64,000 bases of DNA, from positions 4,528,038-4,592,037 of the forward strand of contig NZ_JACHIR010000001.1 of the NCBI RefSeq assembly GCF_014203355.1, in the 5' to 3' direction. The stretch comes from Kutzneria kofuensis. Its GTDB lineage: Bacteria > Actinomycetota > Actinomycetes > Mycobacteriales > Pseudonocardiaceae. This document shows, in pieces, positions 7,973 through 17,666 of this stretch; position 1 is the stretch's first letter; every line of letters begins with the position of its first letter. The notes beneath the pieces are model-generated. The model had not been told where the DNA came from. It did no database searches and saw only the letters and a list, made by a program, of their open reading frames with translations. Position numbers and translations under genes: made by a program.

Positions 7973-9481
7973 ATGCGGGTTCGGGTGAGACAGCTCAGAC
8001 GGGGCGACGCGGCGGGTGCGGTGTCCATCCCGGCACCGCTGCGCTTCGAGCCGCGGCCCCCGGTCGAGGACCGCCCCGCCCCGCGCCCGGTGGCGACCTG
8101 GGAGGTCAAGTACCGCCGCGTGGTCATCGCCAGCGACCTCGGCTCGATCCTCGCCGTCGTGATCCTGGTCGGGAGTCTGGTCGCGAACTCCGCCACGGTG
8201 GGCGACTTTCCGCCGGCGCTCGTCGCGGCGGCCACGGTTGTCACCGTTCTCGCCTCGTTGACGGCCTGTCGGGCCTGGAGCACCGCCGTGCTCGGCCAGG
8301 AGGCCGAAGAATTCCGCCGGCTCGGCAAGGCCGTTGTGGCGGCGGCCGTGGTGCTGGCCGTGGTGAGCCTCGGCCTGGGCGTGCCCGGTGTGCGCGGCTG
8401 GATCTTCCTTGTGGTGCCGGCGATCGCGCTGGTCGCCTTCCCGTTGCGGTACATCCTCCGCCAGCTTCTGCACCGTCGCCGCCGCGCCGGCCGCTGCCTG
8501 CTCCCCGTGCTGGTCGCCGGCAGCGTCGACACCGCAACGGACTTGATCGCCCGAACTCGCCGCGAGCCGCACAACGGATGGCGCGTCGAGGCGGTGTGCG
8601 CCGGCGGCACCGCGCACGGCGACATCGAGGGCGTGCCCGTCGTGGGACACCTGGACGAACTCGCCGACCACGTCCGCCGCGGCGGCTACCGCGTCGTCGC
8701 CATCACCCCGGACCCGTACTGGACCCCGCTTCGCTTGCAGCGCCTGGCCTGGCAGCTCGAGGGCACGCCCGCCGAGATGGTGGTGGCGCCGGTCCTCATG
8801 GAGGTCGCCGGCCCCCGCGTGCACATCACCGGCGTGCTGGGCCTGCCGTTGCTCCGCGTGAGCGCGCCGACCTTCACCGGCGCCCGCCGGGTCGTGAAGG
8901 AGATCGTCGACAAGATCGGCGCGCTGCTGCTGCTGACGATCCTTTCGCCGGTCCTGCTGGGCATCGCCGCCGCGATCAGCCTCGGCGACCGGGGCCCCGC
9001 CCTCTACCGCCAGCAGCGCGTAGGCAAGGACGGCAAGCCGTTCACCATCCTGAAGTTCCGGACCATGGTCGTCGACGCCGACCGGCACCGGGCCGACCTG
9101 CTGGCCGGCAACGAGGCCGCCGGGCCGCTGTTCAAGATGCGCCGCGACCCGCGGGTGACGCCCATCGGCGCGGTGCTGCGGCGGTTCTCCATCGACGAGC
9201 TGCCCCAGCTCGTCAACGTCCTGCGCGGAACCATGTCGCTGGTCGGGCCGCGGCCGCCGCTGCCCGAGGAGGTCGAGGCGTACGGGCCGGACATGCTGCG
9301 GCGGCTGCTGGTGAAGCCGGGCCTGACCGGGCTGTGGCAGGTGAGCGGGCGCAGCGACCTGCCGTGGGACGAGGCCGTCCGCCTCGACCTGCGCTACGTC
9401 GAGGACTGGTCGCTCGCCCTGGACGCGCTGATCCTCTGGAAGACGGTGCGCGCGGTGGTGCGCGGCCAAGGGGCGTACTGA
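7973..9481 (+). CDS. Polyprenyl-phosphate sugar-1-phosphate transferase (priming enzyme of exopolysaccharide synthesis)
   Basis: A 502-residue membrane protein of the WbaP/WcaJ/CpsE family, which moves a sugar-1-phosphate from a UDP-sugar to undecaprenyl phosphate and starts repeat-unit assembly. Four N-terminal membrane helices lie within about residues 48-165, a CoA-binding-like region follows, and another helix at about 312-335 precedes the catalytic bacterial sugar transferase domain. Hallmarks are KFRTM (from residue 361), SIDELPQL (around 408) and LVGPRPPLP. The start ATG follows GGGAG by five bases. It heads the plus-strand polysaccharide locus. The transferred sugar cannot be read from sequence. 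Confidence 0.92.
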   Translation: MRVRVRQLRRGDAAGAVSIPAPLRFEPRPPVEDRPAPRPVATWEVKYRRVVIASDLGSILAVVILVGSLVANSATVGDFPPALVAAATVVTVLASLTACRAWSTAVLGQEAEEFRRLGKAVVAAAVVLAVVSLGLGVPGVRGWIFLVVPAIALVAFPLRYILRQLLHRRRRAGRCLLPVLVAGSVDTATDLIARTRREPHNGWRVEAVCAGGTAHGDIEGVPVVGHLDELADHVRRGGYRVVAITPDPYWTPLRLQRLAWQLEGTPAEMVVAPVLMEVAGPRVHITGVLGLPLLRVSAPTFTGARRVVKEIVDKIGALLLLTILSPVLLGIAAAISLGDRGPALYRQQRVGKDGKPFTILKFRTMVVDADRHRADLLAGNEAAGPLFKMRRDPRVTPIGAVLRRFSIDELPQLVNVLRGTMSLVGPRPPLPEEVEAYGPDMLRRLLVKPGLTGLWQVSGRSDLPWDEAVRLDLRYVEDWSLALDALILWKTVRAVVRGQGAY

Positions 9482-9515
9482 TCTTGTCCAGACGGGAACG
9501 GACCGAGGTGTCCTC

Positions 9516-10292
9516 GTGAAGGTCGTGCTGTTCTGTGGCGGTTACGGGATGCGCATGCGGGACGGCGCCGCCGACGACATCCCGAAGCCGATGCAGCTCG
9601 TCGGGCCGCGACCGCTGCTGTGGCACGTGATGCGCTACTACGCCCATTTCGGACACACCGAGTTCGTGCTGTGCCTGGGCTACGGCGGCCACCACATCAA
9701 GGACTTCTTCCTCGACTACCGCGAGACGGCCTCCAACGACTTCGTGCTGCGGGGCGGCCGGGTCGAGCTGCTCTCCTCGGACATCTCCGACTGGACGATC
9801 ACCTTCGCCCACACCGGCATCGACGCGCCGATCGGCGAACGACTCCGCCGGGTGCGGCATCTGCTCGACGGCGACGAGGTTTTCCTCGCCAACTACGCGG
9901 ACGTGCTCACCGACGCCCCGCTGGGCGACATGGTCGACCGGTTCCTCGAGTCGACCGCCGCCGCGTCGCTGATGGTTGTGCCGCCGCAATCGTCGTTTCA
10001 CTGCGTGGAACTCGGCGAGCACGGCGACGCAACGGGAATCACGCCCGTCAGCCAGCTGCCGCTGTGGGAGAACGGCGGATATTTCGTGCTGCGGCAGGAA
10101 ATTTTCGATCACCTGCCGCCGGGCAGCGACCTGGTCGAGGACGCGTGCGGCGATCTCGCCAAGCGCGGCCGGCTCCGTGCCTATCCGTACCGGGGTTTCT
10201 GGCAGCCCGCCGACACCGTGAAGGAACGCGTCGCGCTGGAGCAGGCCTACCGCTGCGGTGATCGGCCGTGGATGCTCTGGGAGCGCGCGTGA
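9516..10292 (+). CDS. Sugar-phosphate nucleotidyltransferase (glucose-1-phosphate cytidylyltransferase-like)
   Basis: A 258-residue protein with the nucleotidyltransferase N-terminus VVLFCGGYGMRM (residues 3-14) and KPMQLVGPRPLLWHVM. The order matches RfbF-type enzymes that make CDP-glucose, including a HHIKDFFLDY segment and FLANYADVL with the metal-binding Asp. It begins with GTG after GAGGTG. It probably supplies an activated sugar to this locus, but no dehydratase or epimerase gene lies nearby, so the substrate and the further fate of the product are open. Confidence 0.8.
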   Translation: MKVVLFCGGYGMRMRDGAADDIPKPMQLVGPRPLLWHVMRYYAHFGHTEFVLCLGYGGHHIKDFFLDYRETASNDFVLRGGRVELLSSDISDWTITFAHTGIDAPIGERLRRVRHLLDGDEVFLANYADVLTDAPLGDMVDRFLESTAAASLMVVPPQSSFHCVELGEHGDATGITPVSQLPLWENGGYFVLRQEIFDHLPPGSDLVEDACGDLAKRGRLRAYPYRGFWQPADTVKERVALEQAYRCGDRPWMLWERA

Positions 10293-10428
10293 GACGCGCG
10301 TCGTGTCCGAATTGGTCGGCGCGGGTCCGGCTGGGAAACTGCTGTTCGGGTACCTCGTCGGGCCTTGCCGATCGGTGGGTGGTGGTCGACCCTGTACCGG
10401 TGATGCCGCCGTCAGCACTGGAGGTCAG

Positions 10429-11385
10429 GTGAACAGGAAGGCCGCGGCCGCGAAGGCGCCGGCCCTGATCGGCGCCGCGAGTGCGCCGATCGCGGTCGGG
10501 TTGCCGGTGTACAACGGCGAGCCCTACCTGACGACGGCGCTGGCCAGCCTCCAGCAGCAGCGGGACGTCGACTTCGAGCTGTGGATCGGCGACAACTGCT
10601 CGACGGACGGCACCGAGGAGATCTGCCGCGAGGCGGCCCGCCAGGACGAGCGCATCCGGTACCGCCGGCGCGAGCGCAACCTCGGTTCCACCGGCAACCA
10701 CAACCGCCTGGTGCACGAGTCGAGCGCCCGCTACTTCACCTGGGCGGCCGCGGACGACGCGTACGAACCGGACCGGCTGCGCAAGATGTTCGACGCGCTG
10801 GCGGACCGCCCCGACGCGGTGCTGGCGTTCACCTCGGCCCGGCAGATCGACGCCGCCGGCGAGACGGTCGGGCACTGGAACAACCCGTGCCGCACCGACC
10901 ACGCCGACCCGGTCGTGCGCATCCGTGACCTGATCGGCCTGGAGCACGAGAACTACCAGTGCTACGGCCTGTTCCTGCGGGACGTGCTGACCAGGACCCA
11001 CCTGCTGCCCCCGGTGAAGAACAACGACCGGATCCTGATCGCCGAACTGGCGCTGTACGGCCGGTTCGTGGAGATCCGCGAGGAGTTGCTGCTGCATCGC
11101 CTGCACGACCAGCGGCTCACCCAGTCCGTCTCGTCGCGGGACTGGTACCGGACCCAGCGCACCGACGGAAAGCGCCTGGTCATGCCCAACGTCGAGGAGG
11201 CGGGCTGGTACCTCCGGGCCGTCGCGGGGGCTCCGCTGAGTCGGCAGCAGCGGGTGCTGGCACTGTTGGCGCTGCGGCCCTGGATGCGCGAGAACGCGGC
11301 GCCGATGGCCCGCAACCTGGCGCGGGCGGCCGTCGACGGGGCACGGATCGCGGCGTCGGCTTCCGGCCGGTTGCTGGGCAAGTGA
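10429..11385 (+). CDS. Glycosyltransferase family 2
   Basis: A 318-residue GT-A enzyme. LPVYNGEPYL (from about residue 25), WIGDNCSTDGTEEI and the AADDAYEPDRL segment (DXD-like) are the nucleotide-sugar and metal sites of GT2. The GTG start at 10429 follows GGAGGTCAG; the frame is open further upstream without a ribosome site. It is the first of three GT2 genes in the locus and likely adds one sugar of the repeat unit on the cytoplasmic face. Confidence 0.85.
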   Translation: MNRKAAAAKAPALIGAASAPIAVGLPVYNGEPYLTTALASLQQQRDVDFELWIGDNCSTDGTEEICREAARQDERIRYRRRERNLGSTGNHNRLVHESSARYFTWAAADDAYEPDRLRKMFDALADRPDAVLAFTSARQIDAAGETVGHWNNPCRTDHADPVVRIRDLIGLEHENYQCYGLFLRDVLTRTHLLPPVKNNDRILIAELALYGRFVEIREELLLHRLHDQRLTQSVSSRDWYRTQRTDGKRLVMPNVEEAGWYLRAVAGAPLSRQQRVLALLALRPWMRENAAPMARNLARAAVDGARIAASASGRLLGK

Positions 11386-11444
11386 GACTTCGGCCGCGGG
11401 CGAGCAGCCCGCGGCGGCCGGATGAGGCGAAGGGGAACACGGAC

Positions 11445-12224
11445 GTGGACGCGTTGGACATCCTGCGAGTGCTGCGACGGCGGTGGAAGATCACCGCAGT
11501 GGCCGCCGCTGTGCTCGTCGTGCTGGTCGGCGCGGTGTTGTTCCTGGTGCCCAAGCAGTACAAGGTCACGGCGATCAGCCTGGTCACGCCGGCCCTCAGC
11601 CAGGACGTGCAGAACCCGTACACGGTCGCGGACCGGGTCCAGTCCCAGATGGCGGCGCTGCTGGTGACCGTGCTGACCTCGCCGGCCGTCACCGACTGGT
11701 ACACCGCCCAGGGGGCGAACGGCACGATCGAGGTCACCAACGCCAACGGCGTCACCGACACCTCGCAGACCGACAGCCCGTTCATCACGATCATCGTCAC
11801 CGACAAGTCGGCCGACGGCGCCGTGCACGGCGCGCAGCTGGTGCGGCAGCGGGCCCTCGACGAGCTGAAGAACCGCCAGGACGCCGCGAAGGTCACCGCC
11901 GCGCAGCGGTTGATCCTCACCGACGTGCTGCCGCCGGCGGACCCGACCACGACGCGCGCCTCCCAGTACCGGGCCGTCGGCCTGGTCGCCGCGCTCGGGT
12001 TGGTGCTCGGCGTGCTCGGAGTGGTCATCGCGGACCGCGTGCTCACGGCCCGGAGCAGGCGGGAGCCGGCTCCGGAGCAGCCCGTCGCGAAGGTCAACGG
12101 CGATCACCGCCAGGGCGTGCTGCCCGACCTCCGGCCGGTCGCGGCGCCCAAGGACGAGTCGCCGACGATCAAGTTCTCCCCGGTGCGCAGCGAGGAGAAG
12201 CAAGGCGGGGGTAGCCGCCGATGA
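11445..12224 (+). CDS. Wzz-like polysaccharide chain-length/export protein
   Basis: A 259-residue protein. It starts with VDALDILRVLRRRW, the short cytoplasmic lead-in typical of Wzz, then a membrane helix at about 16-36, an external domain of about 140 residues, a second helix at about 176-197 and a 60-residue cytoplasmic tail rich in Pro, Lys and Arg. No tyrosine-kinase domain is attached and no Wzc-like kinase gene is seen in the locus. The GTG start follows GAAGGGG. The last four bases overlap the polymerase gene. Confidence 0.75.
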   Translation: MDALDILRVLRRRWKITAVAAAVLVVLVGAVLFLVPKQYKVTAISLVTPALSQDVQNPYTVADRVQSQMAALLVTVLTSPAVTDWYTAQGANGTIEVTNANGVTDTSQTDSPFITIIVTDKSADGAVHGAQLVRQRALDELKNRQDAAKVTAAQRLILTDVLPPADPTTTRASQYRAVGLVAALGLVLGVLGVVIADRVLTARSRREPAPEQPVAKVNGDHRQGVLPDLRPVAAPKDESPTIKFSPVRSEEKQGGGSRR

Positions 12225-13546
12225 CGGTGGCCGCGGCCGGCAGACGCACGCCGGCCACCGCTGTCGCCGCCCAGGCGCTGTTCCGGGTCTCCCCGCACGT
12301 CATCCTGTCCTGCTACCTGCTGTTGCTGGCGCTGCCCCAGAACAACGTGCTCGCCGGCGGTGGTGGTGGCATCACGCCGGCCCGTGTCGTGGCCGGCGGT
12401 TGCCTGCTGTGGTGGCTGGTCGCCCGCTTCGCCGGTGGTTTCAAGCTCGCGGTCGGGCCGAATCCGGTCCGCCGGGTGATGTTGCTGGCGCTGGGGTTGT
12501 TCGCCGCCGCCGACGCCGTGGCGTTCATCGTCGGCGTGCCGGATTCGCGGATCTCCAACGCCGACCGCGGCGCGATGCTGTTCACGCTGGCGGTCGGCGC
12601 CGGGCTGCTGGTGTGCGACGGGCTGAGCAGCACCCGCGCCCTGCGGGCCGTTCTCGCCGGCGCCGTGGTCGGGTTCACCTGCTCGGCGGTGGCGGCGATC
12701 CTGCAGTTCGGCACCAGCCTCGACCTCCGGAAGCTGACCGTCTTTCCCGGACTGGCCCTGCAGCCGCTCGGTGATCTCGCCCTGTCGCGCGGCGGTCTCG
12801 AACGGTCCATCGGGTTCGCCGGCCATCCGATCGAGCTGGCCGCGACCTCCGTGGCGATGCTGCCGCTGGCCCTGCACCTCGCCCGGTACGGGCGGTTCAA
12901 GCTGTTCTGGTGGGCGTGCGCGGTGCTGCTCATCGGCGGCCCGCTGGTGTCGATCTCGCGCACCGGGCTGCTGGGCATCGCCGTGGTCGGTCTCTTTCTG
13001 CTGCCCCGGTACGGCCTGGTGCGCTGGCTGCTCGTCGGCGGCCTGCTCAGCAGCGTGGTGCTCGCCGCCGGCGTCATCTACCCCAAGCTGATCGACGTCC
13101 TGATCGCGACGGTCGCCGGGTCCAGCAAGGACAGCAGCATCTGGTCGCGGCTGACGAAGTACGACTACGTGTGGGCGCACTTCCTGGCCAAGCCGATCGG
13201 CGGCCAGGGCCTCGGCACCTACGTCGCCCCCATCCAGCCGTACCTCGACAACCAGTACCTGCTCACCACCGTGGAGTCGGGGTTGCCGGGACTGGTCGGC
13301 TTCGTTCTGCTGCTCGGGGTTCCGCTGTGGTGGACCTTCCGGACCTGGCGTTCCAAGAAGATCGATTCGCCGCCGCAGGTGCGCGACGCGGCGTGGGCCA
13401 TCGCGGTGTCCCTGCTGGTGTGCGCGCTGAGCTTCGGCACCTACGACGGGCTCACCTTCCCCCAGTTCGCCGGTGTCTCGGTGCTGCTCGTCGGCTGCGC
13501 CGGGGCGCTGTACCGGATTGCCCACCGAACCGAGGTGTCCGGATGA
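12221..13546 (+). CDS. O-antigen ligase/Wzy-type polysaccharide polymerase
   Basis: A 441-residue protein with about ten hydrophobic helices and the large external loop typical of the Wzy/WaaL family in its C-terminal half (IWSRLTKYDYVWAHFLAKPI followed by a GQGLGTY stretch). It probably joins repeat units outside the membrane. It overlaps the Wzz-like gene and the next glycosyltransferase by ATGA, which indicates translational coupling. Ligase against polymerase cannot be told apart by sequence; the Wzx/Wzy context favours polymerase. Confidence 0.8.
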   Translation: MTVAAAGRRTPATAVAAQALFRVSPHVILSCYLLLLALPQNNVLAGGGGGITPARVVAGGCLLWWLVARFAGGFKLAVGPNPVRRVMLLALGLFAAADAVAFIVGVPDSRISNADRGAMLFTLAVGAGLLVCDGLSSTRALRAVLAGAVVGFTCSAVAAILQFGTSLDLRKLTVFPGLALQPLGDLALSRGGLERSIGFAGHPIELAATSVAMLPLALHLARYGRFKLFWWACAVLLIGGPLVSISRTGLLGIAVVGLFLLPRYGLVRWLLVGGLLSSVVLAAGVIYPKLIDVLIATVAGSSKDSSIWSRLTKYDYVWAHFLAKPIGGQGLGTYVAPIQPYLDNQYLLTTVESGLPGLVGFVLLLGVPLWWTFRTWRSKKIDSPPQVRDAAWAIAVSLLVCALSFGTYDGLTFPQFAGVSVLLVGCAGALYRIAHRTEVSG

Positions 13547-14496
13547 CCCGGGTGATGGTCGCGGTCGTGACCTACAACTCCGCTGCCGACCTGCCACGGC
13601 TCGTCGCGAGCCTGCCCGCCGGCCTGGAGGGCGTCGACTGGCGGCTTGTCGTGGCGGACAACGGATCCAGCGACGACACCGTCGAGGTGATCCGACGCGT
13701 CGCGCCGCAGGCGACGGTGGTCGAGACCGGCGCGAACCTGGGGTACGCGGCCGGCGTCAACGCGTGCGCCGAGCTGGCCGAGCCCGACGAGGCGCTGTTC
13801 GTCCTGAACGCCGACGTCGTGCTGGAACGCGGCTGCGTTCGGGCACTGCTGCGGACGTGTTCGAGCGGCGCGGTCGGTATCGCCGTCCCGCTTGTCACCC
13901 GATCGGATGGAGTTGTCGAGCCGACCCTGCGCCGTCGTCCGACCGCGGCGCGCGTGCTGGCCGAGACCGTGCTGGGCGCACACGCCGGTCCGCTGGGCGA
14001 ACGCGTCGCCGTGCCGGTGCCGCCGCGGGCGATCGACGTCGACTGGGCGAACGGCGCCGTGCTGCTGATCCCCGCGGACGTCCGGCTGCGTATCGGCAAG
14101 TGGCAGGAGGACCTGTTCCTGTACTCGGAGGAGGTGGACTACTGCCGGCGGGTCGTCGACGCCGGCTGGCGGGTGCGGCAATGCCCGGCCGCGCGGGCGG
14201 TTCACCGCGGCGGGGACGTCACCACATCGCCGTTGCTCTGGGCCCAGCTGATCACCAACAAGGTCGTGCACGTGGCCCGCTGGGAGGGCCGCGGGGCCGC
14301 CGAGCTGGTGTGGGCCACCCTGCTGCTGGCCCAGCTCGTCCGACTACCGTTGCGCCGCGGCATTCACCGTCGCGCGCTGCTCGAACTGTGGCGCGGCCGG
14401 CGAGTGCTGCTCACCGGCGTGCCGACCAATCCGGCCGCGCCGCCGGAGTTCCGCCGCCGCATCCCGGTGACCGGGGCGATTGGAGGCCGTGCTTGA
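13543..14496 (+). CDS. Glycosyltransferase family 2 (rhamnosyltransferase-like)
   Basis: A 317-residue protein. It begins VMVAVVTYNSAADLPRLVASL, cut here to the start of the GT2 fold, followed by VVADNGSSDDTVEVI and LFVLNADVVLERG (DXD-like). SEEVDYCRRVVDAGWRV is the conserved acceptor-side motif of WbbL-type rhamnosyltransferases. The start overlaps the polymerase stop by four bases. A C-terminal hydrophobic stretch near residues 255-275 may associate with the membrane. Confidence 0.82.
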   Translation: MTRVMVAVVTYNSAADLPRLVASLPAGLEGVDWRLVVADNGSSDDTVEVIRRVAPQATVVETGANLGYAAGVNACAELAEPDEALFVLNADVVLERGCVRALLRTCSSGAVGIAVPLVTRSDGVVEPTLRRRPTAARVLAETVLGAHAGPLGERVAVPVPPRAIDVDWANGAVLLIPADVRLRIGKWQEDLFLYSEEVDYCRRVVDAGWRVRQCPAARAVHRGGDVTTSPLLWAQLITNKVVHVARWEGRGAAELVWATLLLAQLVRLPLRRGIHRRALLELWRGRRVLLTGVPTNPAAPPEFRRRIPVTGAIGGRA

Positions 14497-15311
14497 AGGA
14501 CTACGCCCTGCTGCCGAGGCCGGTGAAGGACCTGCTCCGGCAGTCGGTCGGCAAGAACGTCGTGGGCGAGAACTGGTGGCGCCTGCGGTTCGCGGCCGAG
14601 CGGTTCGACGCCGAACGGGCCGAGCGCACCGAGGTCGTCGCGCTCGCGGCCGGCCTGGAGCGGGCGCCGTCCGCGACGGTCGCCGTTGTCACGCCGACCT
14701 ACCGCCGGCCGGAACGCCTGGCCGCCGCGGTGAACAGCGCGCTGAACCAGACCGTGAGCGACGTCAAGGTGATCGTCGTCGACGACGGCGGTGGCCAGGT
14801 CGACGGCCTGCCGGACGATCCGCGGGTCGTCGTGCTCCGGTTGTCGCGCAACCACGGCAGTCCCGGACTCGCCCGCAACGTCGCGCTCAGGCTGAGCCGG
14901 TCGCCGTACGTGGCCTTCCTCGACGACGACAACACCTGGCGGCCGGACCACCTGGAACGGTCGCTCGCCGCGCTGAAATCCGGCGCGGGCATGGTCTACA
15001 CGGCGCTGCGGCGGCTCCGCGAGGACGGCACCGAGCTGGACGTGCTCAGCCGGCCCTTCAACCGGGCGGCGCACCGGGACGGCGAGTGGGTCGACATCAA
15101 CGCCGTGGTGCTGCGGCGGTTCGCGGGCGTCCGGTTCGATCCGTGGGCCCGGCCGCGCTGGGTGCATCCCCGTGAGGACTGGGAGTTCGTGCACCGCGTC
15201 TCCGCCAAGTTACGGGTCCGGCACGTTCCAGTGGCCACTGTGGACTATTCGGTGCACAGTGGCAGCTACTTCACCGACTGGGACGCGACGGCGATCGGAG
15301 CTGGTACGTGA
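14493..15311 (+). CDS. Glycosyltransferase family 2
   Basis: A 272-residue protein with an N-terminal extension of about 65 residues before the GT2 core: VAVVTPTYRRPERLAAAVNS, then VIVVDDGGGQVDGL and VAFLDDDNTWRPDHL with the DDD metal motif. The start is a TTG at 14493, which overlaps the previous stop (TTGA) and sits seven bases after GGAGG; no ATG or GTG fits as well. Downstream it overlaps the flippase gene by GTGA. Confidence 0.82.
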   Translation: MKDYALLPRPVKDLLRQSVGKNVVGENWWRLRFAAERFDAERAERTEVVALAAGLERAPSATVAVVTPTYRRPERLAAAVNSALNQTVSDVKVIVVDDGGGQVDGLPDDPRVVVLRLSRNHGSPGLARNVALRLSRSPYVAFLDDDNTWRPDHLERSLAALKSGAGMVYTALRRLREDGTELDVLSRPFNRAAHRDGEWVDINAVVLRRFAGVRFDPWARPRWVHPREDWEFVHRVSAKLRVRHVPVATVDYSVHSGSYFTDWDATAIGAGT

Positions 15312-16771
15312 GCGAGGTCGTCGAGGACTCGCCGGGAGCCGAGGGCGCGCTGTCCGGGCGGTTCAAGGTCGGCCTGCGCTTCAGCCTGATCAACACGGTG
15401 TTCTCCCGGCTGGCGACCTTCGCCGTCGGCGTGCTGCTGGCCCGGCTGCTCGCGCCCGAGCAGTTCGGCCTCTACACGACGGCGCTCGTCGTGCAGACGC
15501 TGCTGCTCACGTTCAACGACTTCGGCACCGCGACCGCGCTCGTCCGGCACAAGGGCGACGTGCGACCGATGTTGCCGACGGTCTGGACGATCTCCGTCGG
15601 CGGCGCGAGCATCGTGTACCTGCTGTGCCTGGTCACGGCGCCGGCGCTGGCCGCCGGCCTGGGCTCGCCGCAGGCCGCCGACCTGGTCCGGATCCTGTCG
15701 ATCAACGTGCTGCTCGACGGCTTCGCGGCCGTGCCGGGCGCGCTGCTGACCAGGAACCTGCGGCAGGCCAGGCGGTTGGTCGCGGACATCGCCGGGCTGG
15801 TGATCAACCTCGTGCTGACCGCCACGCTCGCCGCGACCGGGTTCGGCGCGTGGGCGTTGGTGATCGGCCACGTCAGCGGCACGGCGGTGGTCACCCTGCT
15901 GCTGCTGATCGTCACCAAGCAGCTGCCGAGGTTCGGCCTGAAGCGCCGGCACGTCGTCGAGGTCGCCAAGTACGGCGGCGCGGTCGTGGTGTCGTCGGTG
16001 GTGATGGTGCTGCTGCAGTACGCCCCGCAGACGATCACCGGGCGGATGCTCGGCGCGACCGCGCTCGGCTTCTTCTACCTCGCGTCGAACGTGTCGAGCT
16101 GGCCGGCCTCGGTCATCACGACCACCGTGGAACGCGTTGGCCTGGCGACGTTCTCCCGCGCCCGGGACTCGGGCGTCGACCTCGACCGCGCCGCCTCGGC
16201 GGTGATCGGCATGGTGGCGATGGCGGTGCTGCCCGGCGGCGCCGCGCTGGCGCTGCTGGCGCCGCAGATCGTCGAACTGGTCTACGGGGACAAGTGGGCG
16301 CCGGCCGCGCCGGTGCTGGCCGGTCTCGCCGTCGCCACCATCGCCCGGGTGCTGGCCGACCTCGTCTTCAACCTGATGATCACGGCCGGTTCCGCGCTGT
16401 CCTCGGTGCTCGTCCAGGTGATCTGGTTGGTCGCGCTGGTGCCGACGGCGATCTTCGCGACGGCGAGGTGGGGGCTGGTCGGCATGGGCTGGGCGGTCGC
16501 CGCCGTCGCCTGTCTGGTCGCGCTTCCCGTGCACGCCTGGGGTTTGTGGCGGGCCGGGGTGCACGTGCCGGCCCTGCTGCGCGGACTGGCGGTCCCGCTG
16601 CTGGCGACCGTCGTGGTCGTCGCCGCCCTGCTGGCCACTGCCCTGGTGCTCAGTCATTCGCTGCTGTACCTGGTCGCCGGCCTGCTGATCACCGCCGCCG
16701 TGGTGGCCGCGGGCTGGGTCGGCGGCCGGGACCGGTTGTCCGCGGCGCTGGACGCGCCCGCGGAGATCTAG
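15308..16771 (+). CDS. Wzx-type polysaccharide repeat-unit flippase
   Basis: A 487-residue protein with about twelve to fourteen membrane helices and the N-terminus FSLINTVFSRLATFAVGVLL typical of the polysaccharide transporter (PST/MviN-like) superfamily. It moves lipid-linked repeat units across the membrane. Together with the Wzy-like and Wzz-like genes it makes the locus a Wzx/Wzy-dependent pathway rather than an ABC-dependent one. Confidence 0.88.
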   Translation: MSEVVEDSPGAEGALSGRFKVGLRFSLINTVFSRLATFAVGVLLARLLAPEQFGLYTTALVVQTLLLTFNDFGTATALVRHKGDVRPMLPTVWTISVGGASIVYLLCLVTAPALAAGLGSPQAADLVRILSINVLLDGFAAVPGALLTRNLRQARRLVADIAGLVINLVLTATLAATGFGAWALVIGHVSGTAVVTLLLLIVTKQLPRFGLKRRHVVEVAKYGGAVVVSSVVMVLLQYAPQTITGRMLGATALGFFYLASNVSSWPASVITTTVERVGLATFSRARDSGVDLDRAASAVIGMVAMAVLPGGAALALLAPQIVELVYGDKWAPAAPVLAGLAVATIARVLADLVFNLMITAGSALSSVLVQVIWLVALVPTAIFATARWGLVGMGWAVAAVACLVALPVHAWGLWRAGVHVPALLRGLAVPLLATVVVVAALLATALVLSHSLLYLVAGLLITAAVVAAGWVGGRDRLSAALDAPAEI

Positions 16772-16841
16772 ATCTGTGCCAAGTGGACAAACTGACGGAC
16801 CAGAATTGCTGCTGCGTATGACAACAACGGCGAGGAGCTCG

Positions 16842-17657
16842 ATGGAACGGCCGGCGGGGTCCTACTGCGACACTCATGATCAACGGATAGCATCTCGCCC
16901 CATGTGTGCGGGTGTTCCCACCATTACCGTTCTCGGCGTGCCGGTGGCCGCGCTGACCGTGCGGCAGGCCGTCGCCGAGGTGTCCCGGTTGGTCGACGAG
17001 CCCGGGCCGCGGACGCTGGTCTACGCCAACGCGCATTCGGTGAACCTGTCGCGCTCCGACGCCCGGTACCGCGCCTGCCTGGCCAAGGCCGACCTCGTGC
17101 TCAACGACGGGTCGGGGCTCGCGCTGGCGGCCCGCGTGGGTGGCCGGCGGTTCCCGGCCAACCTCAACGGCACCGACTTCACCCCCGAGGTGCTGCGGCT
17201 GGCCGCCCGACGCGGCCTCGGCGTCTATCTGCTCGGCGGCCGTGCGGGAGTGGCGGCCGCGGCCGCGGAGCGGCTGTCCCGCACCGTGCCCGGGCTCCGC
17301 GTGGTGGGCCACCACCACGGTTATCTCACCACCGGCCAGAGCCGCGAGGTCGCGCGGCAGATCTGGGAGACCGGGGCCGACATCGTGTTGGTGGCGATGG
17401 GCAATCCACGGCAGGAGCTGTGGCTGGCCGAGCACCTGCCCGCCACCGGGGCCGCGCTGGGCGTCGCGGTCGGGGCGTTCCTCGACTTCGCCGCCGAACG
17501 GGTGCCGCGCGCTCCGAAGTGGATGCGGCAGGCCGGGATCGAGTGGCTGTACCGGCTCGGCCGGGAGCCGCGCCGCCTCTTCGCCCGCTACGTGGTCGGC
17601 AATCCCCTGTTCGTGGCGCGGGTGCTGCTCGACAGTGTCGCGGCGACCGGTCGCTAG
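16842..17657 (+). CDS. WecG/TagA/CpsF family glycosyltransferase
   Basis: A 271-residue GT26 enzyme. Diagnostic segments are TLVYANAHSVNLSRSD, VLNDGSGLALAAR and GVYLLGGRAGVAAAAAERL, and the C-terminal PKWMRQAGIEWLYRLGREP motif. Relatives transfer N-acetylmannosamine or a related sugar to a lipid-linked acceptor. The ATG at 16842 follows CGAGGAG by five bases; an alternative ATG lies at 16902. The stop codon doubles as part of a -10 element for the next gene. Confidence 0.9.
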   Translation: MERPAGSYCDTHDQRIASRPMCAGVPTITVLGVPVAALTVRQAVAEVSRLVDEPGPRTLVYANAHSVNLSRSDARYRACLAKADLVLNDGSGLALAARVGGRRFPANLNGTDFTPEVLRLAARRGLGVYLLGGRAGVAAAAAERLSRTVPGLRVVGHHHGYLTTGQSREVARQIWETGADIVLVAMGNPRQELWLAEHLPATGAALGVAVGAFLDFAAERVPRAPKWMRQAGIEWLYRLGREPRRLFARYVVGNPLFVARVLLDSVAATGR

Positions 17658-17660
17658 TCT
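17655..17660 (+). promoter_or_regulatory. -10 element for a leaderless start
   Basis: TAGTCT, then six bases, then ATG (17667), with no Shine-Dalgarno. It includes the stop TAG of the upstream gene and would allow the GT4 gene to be expressed on its own. Confidence 0.5.
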
Positions 17661-17666
17661 GTCGCC

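Noticed and set aside
15266-16657. 463-residue minus-strand frame opposite the flippase
   Set aside because: Composition is Gln/Arg/His-rich shadow sequence; the plus strand encodes regular membrane helices.
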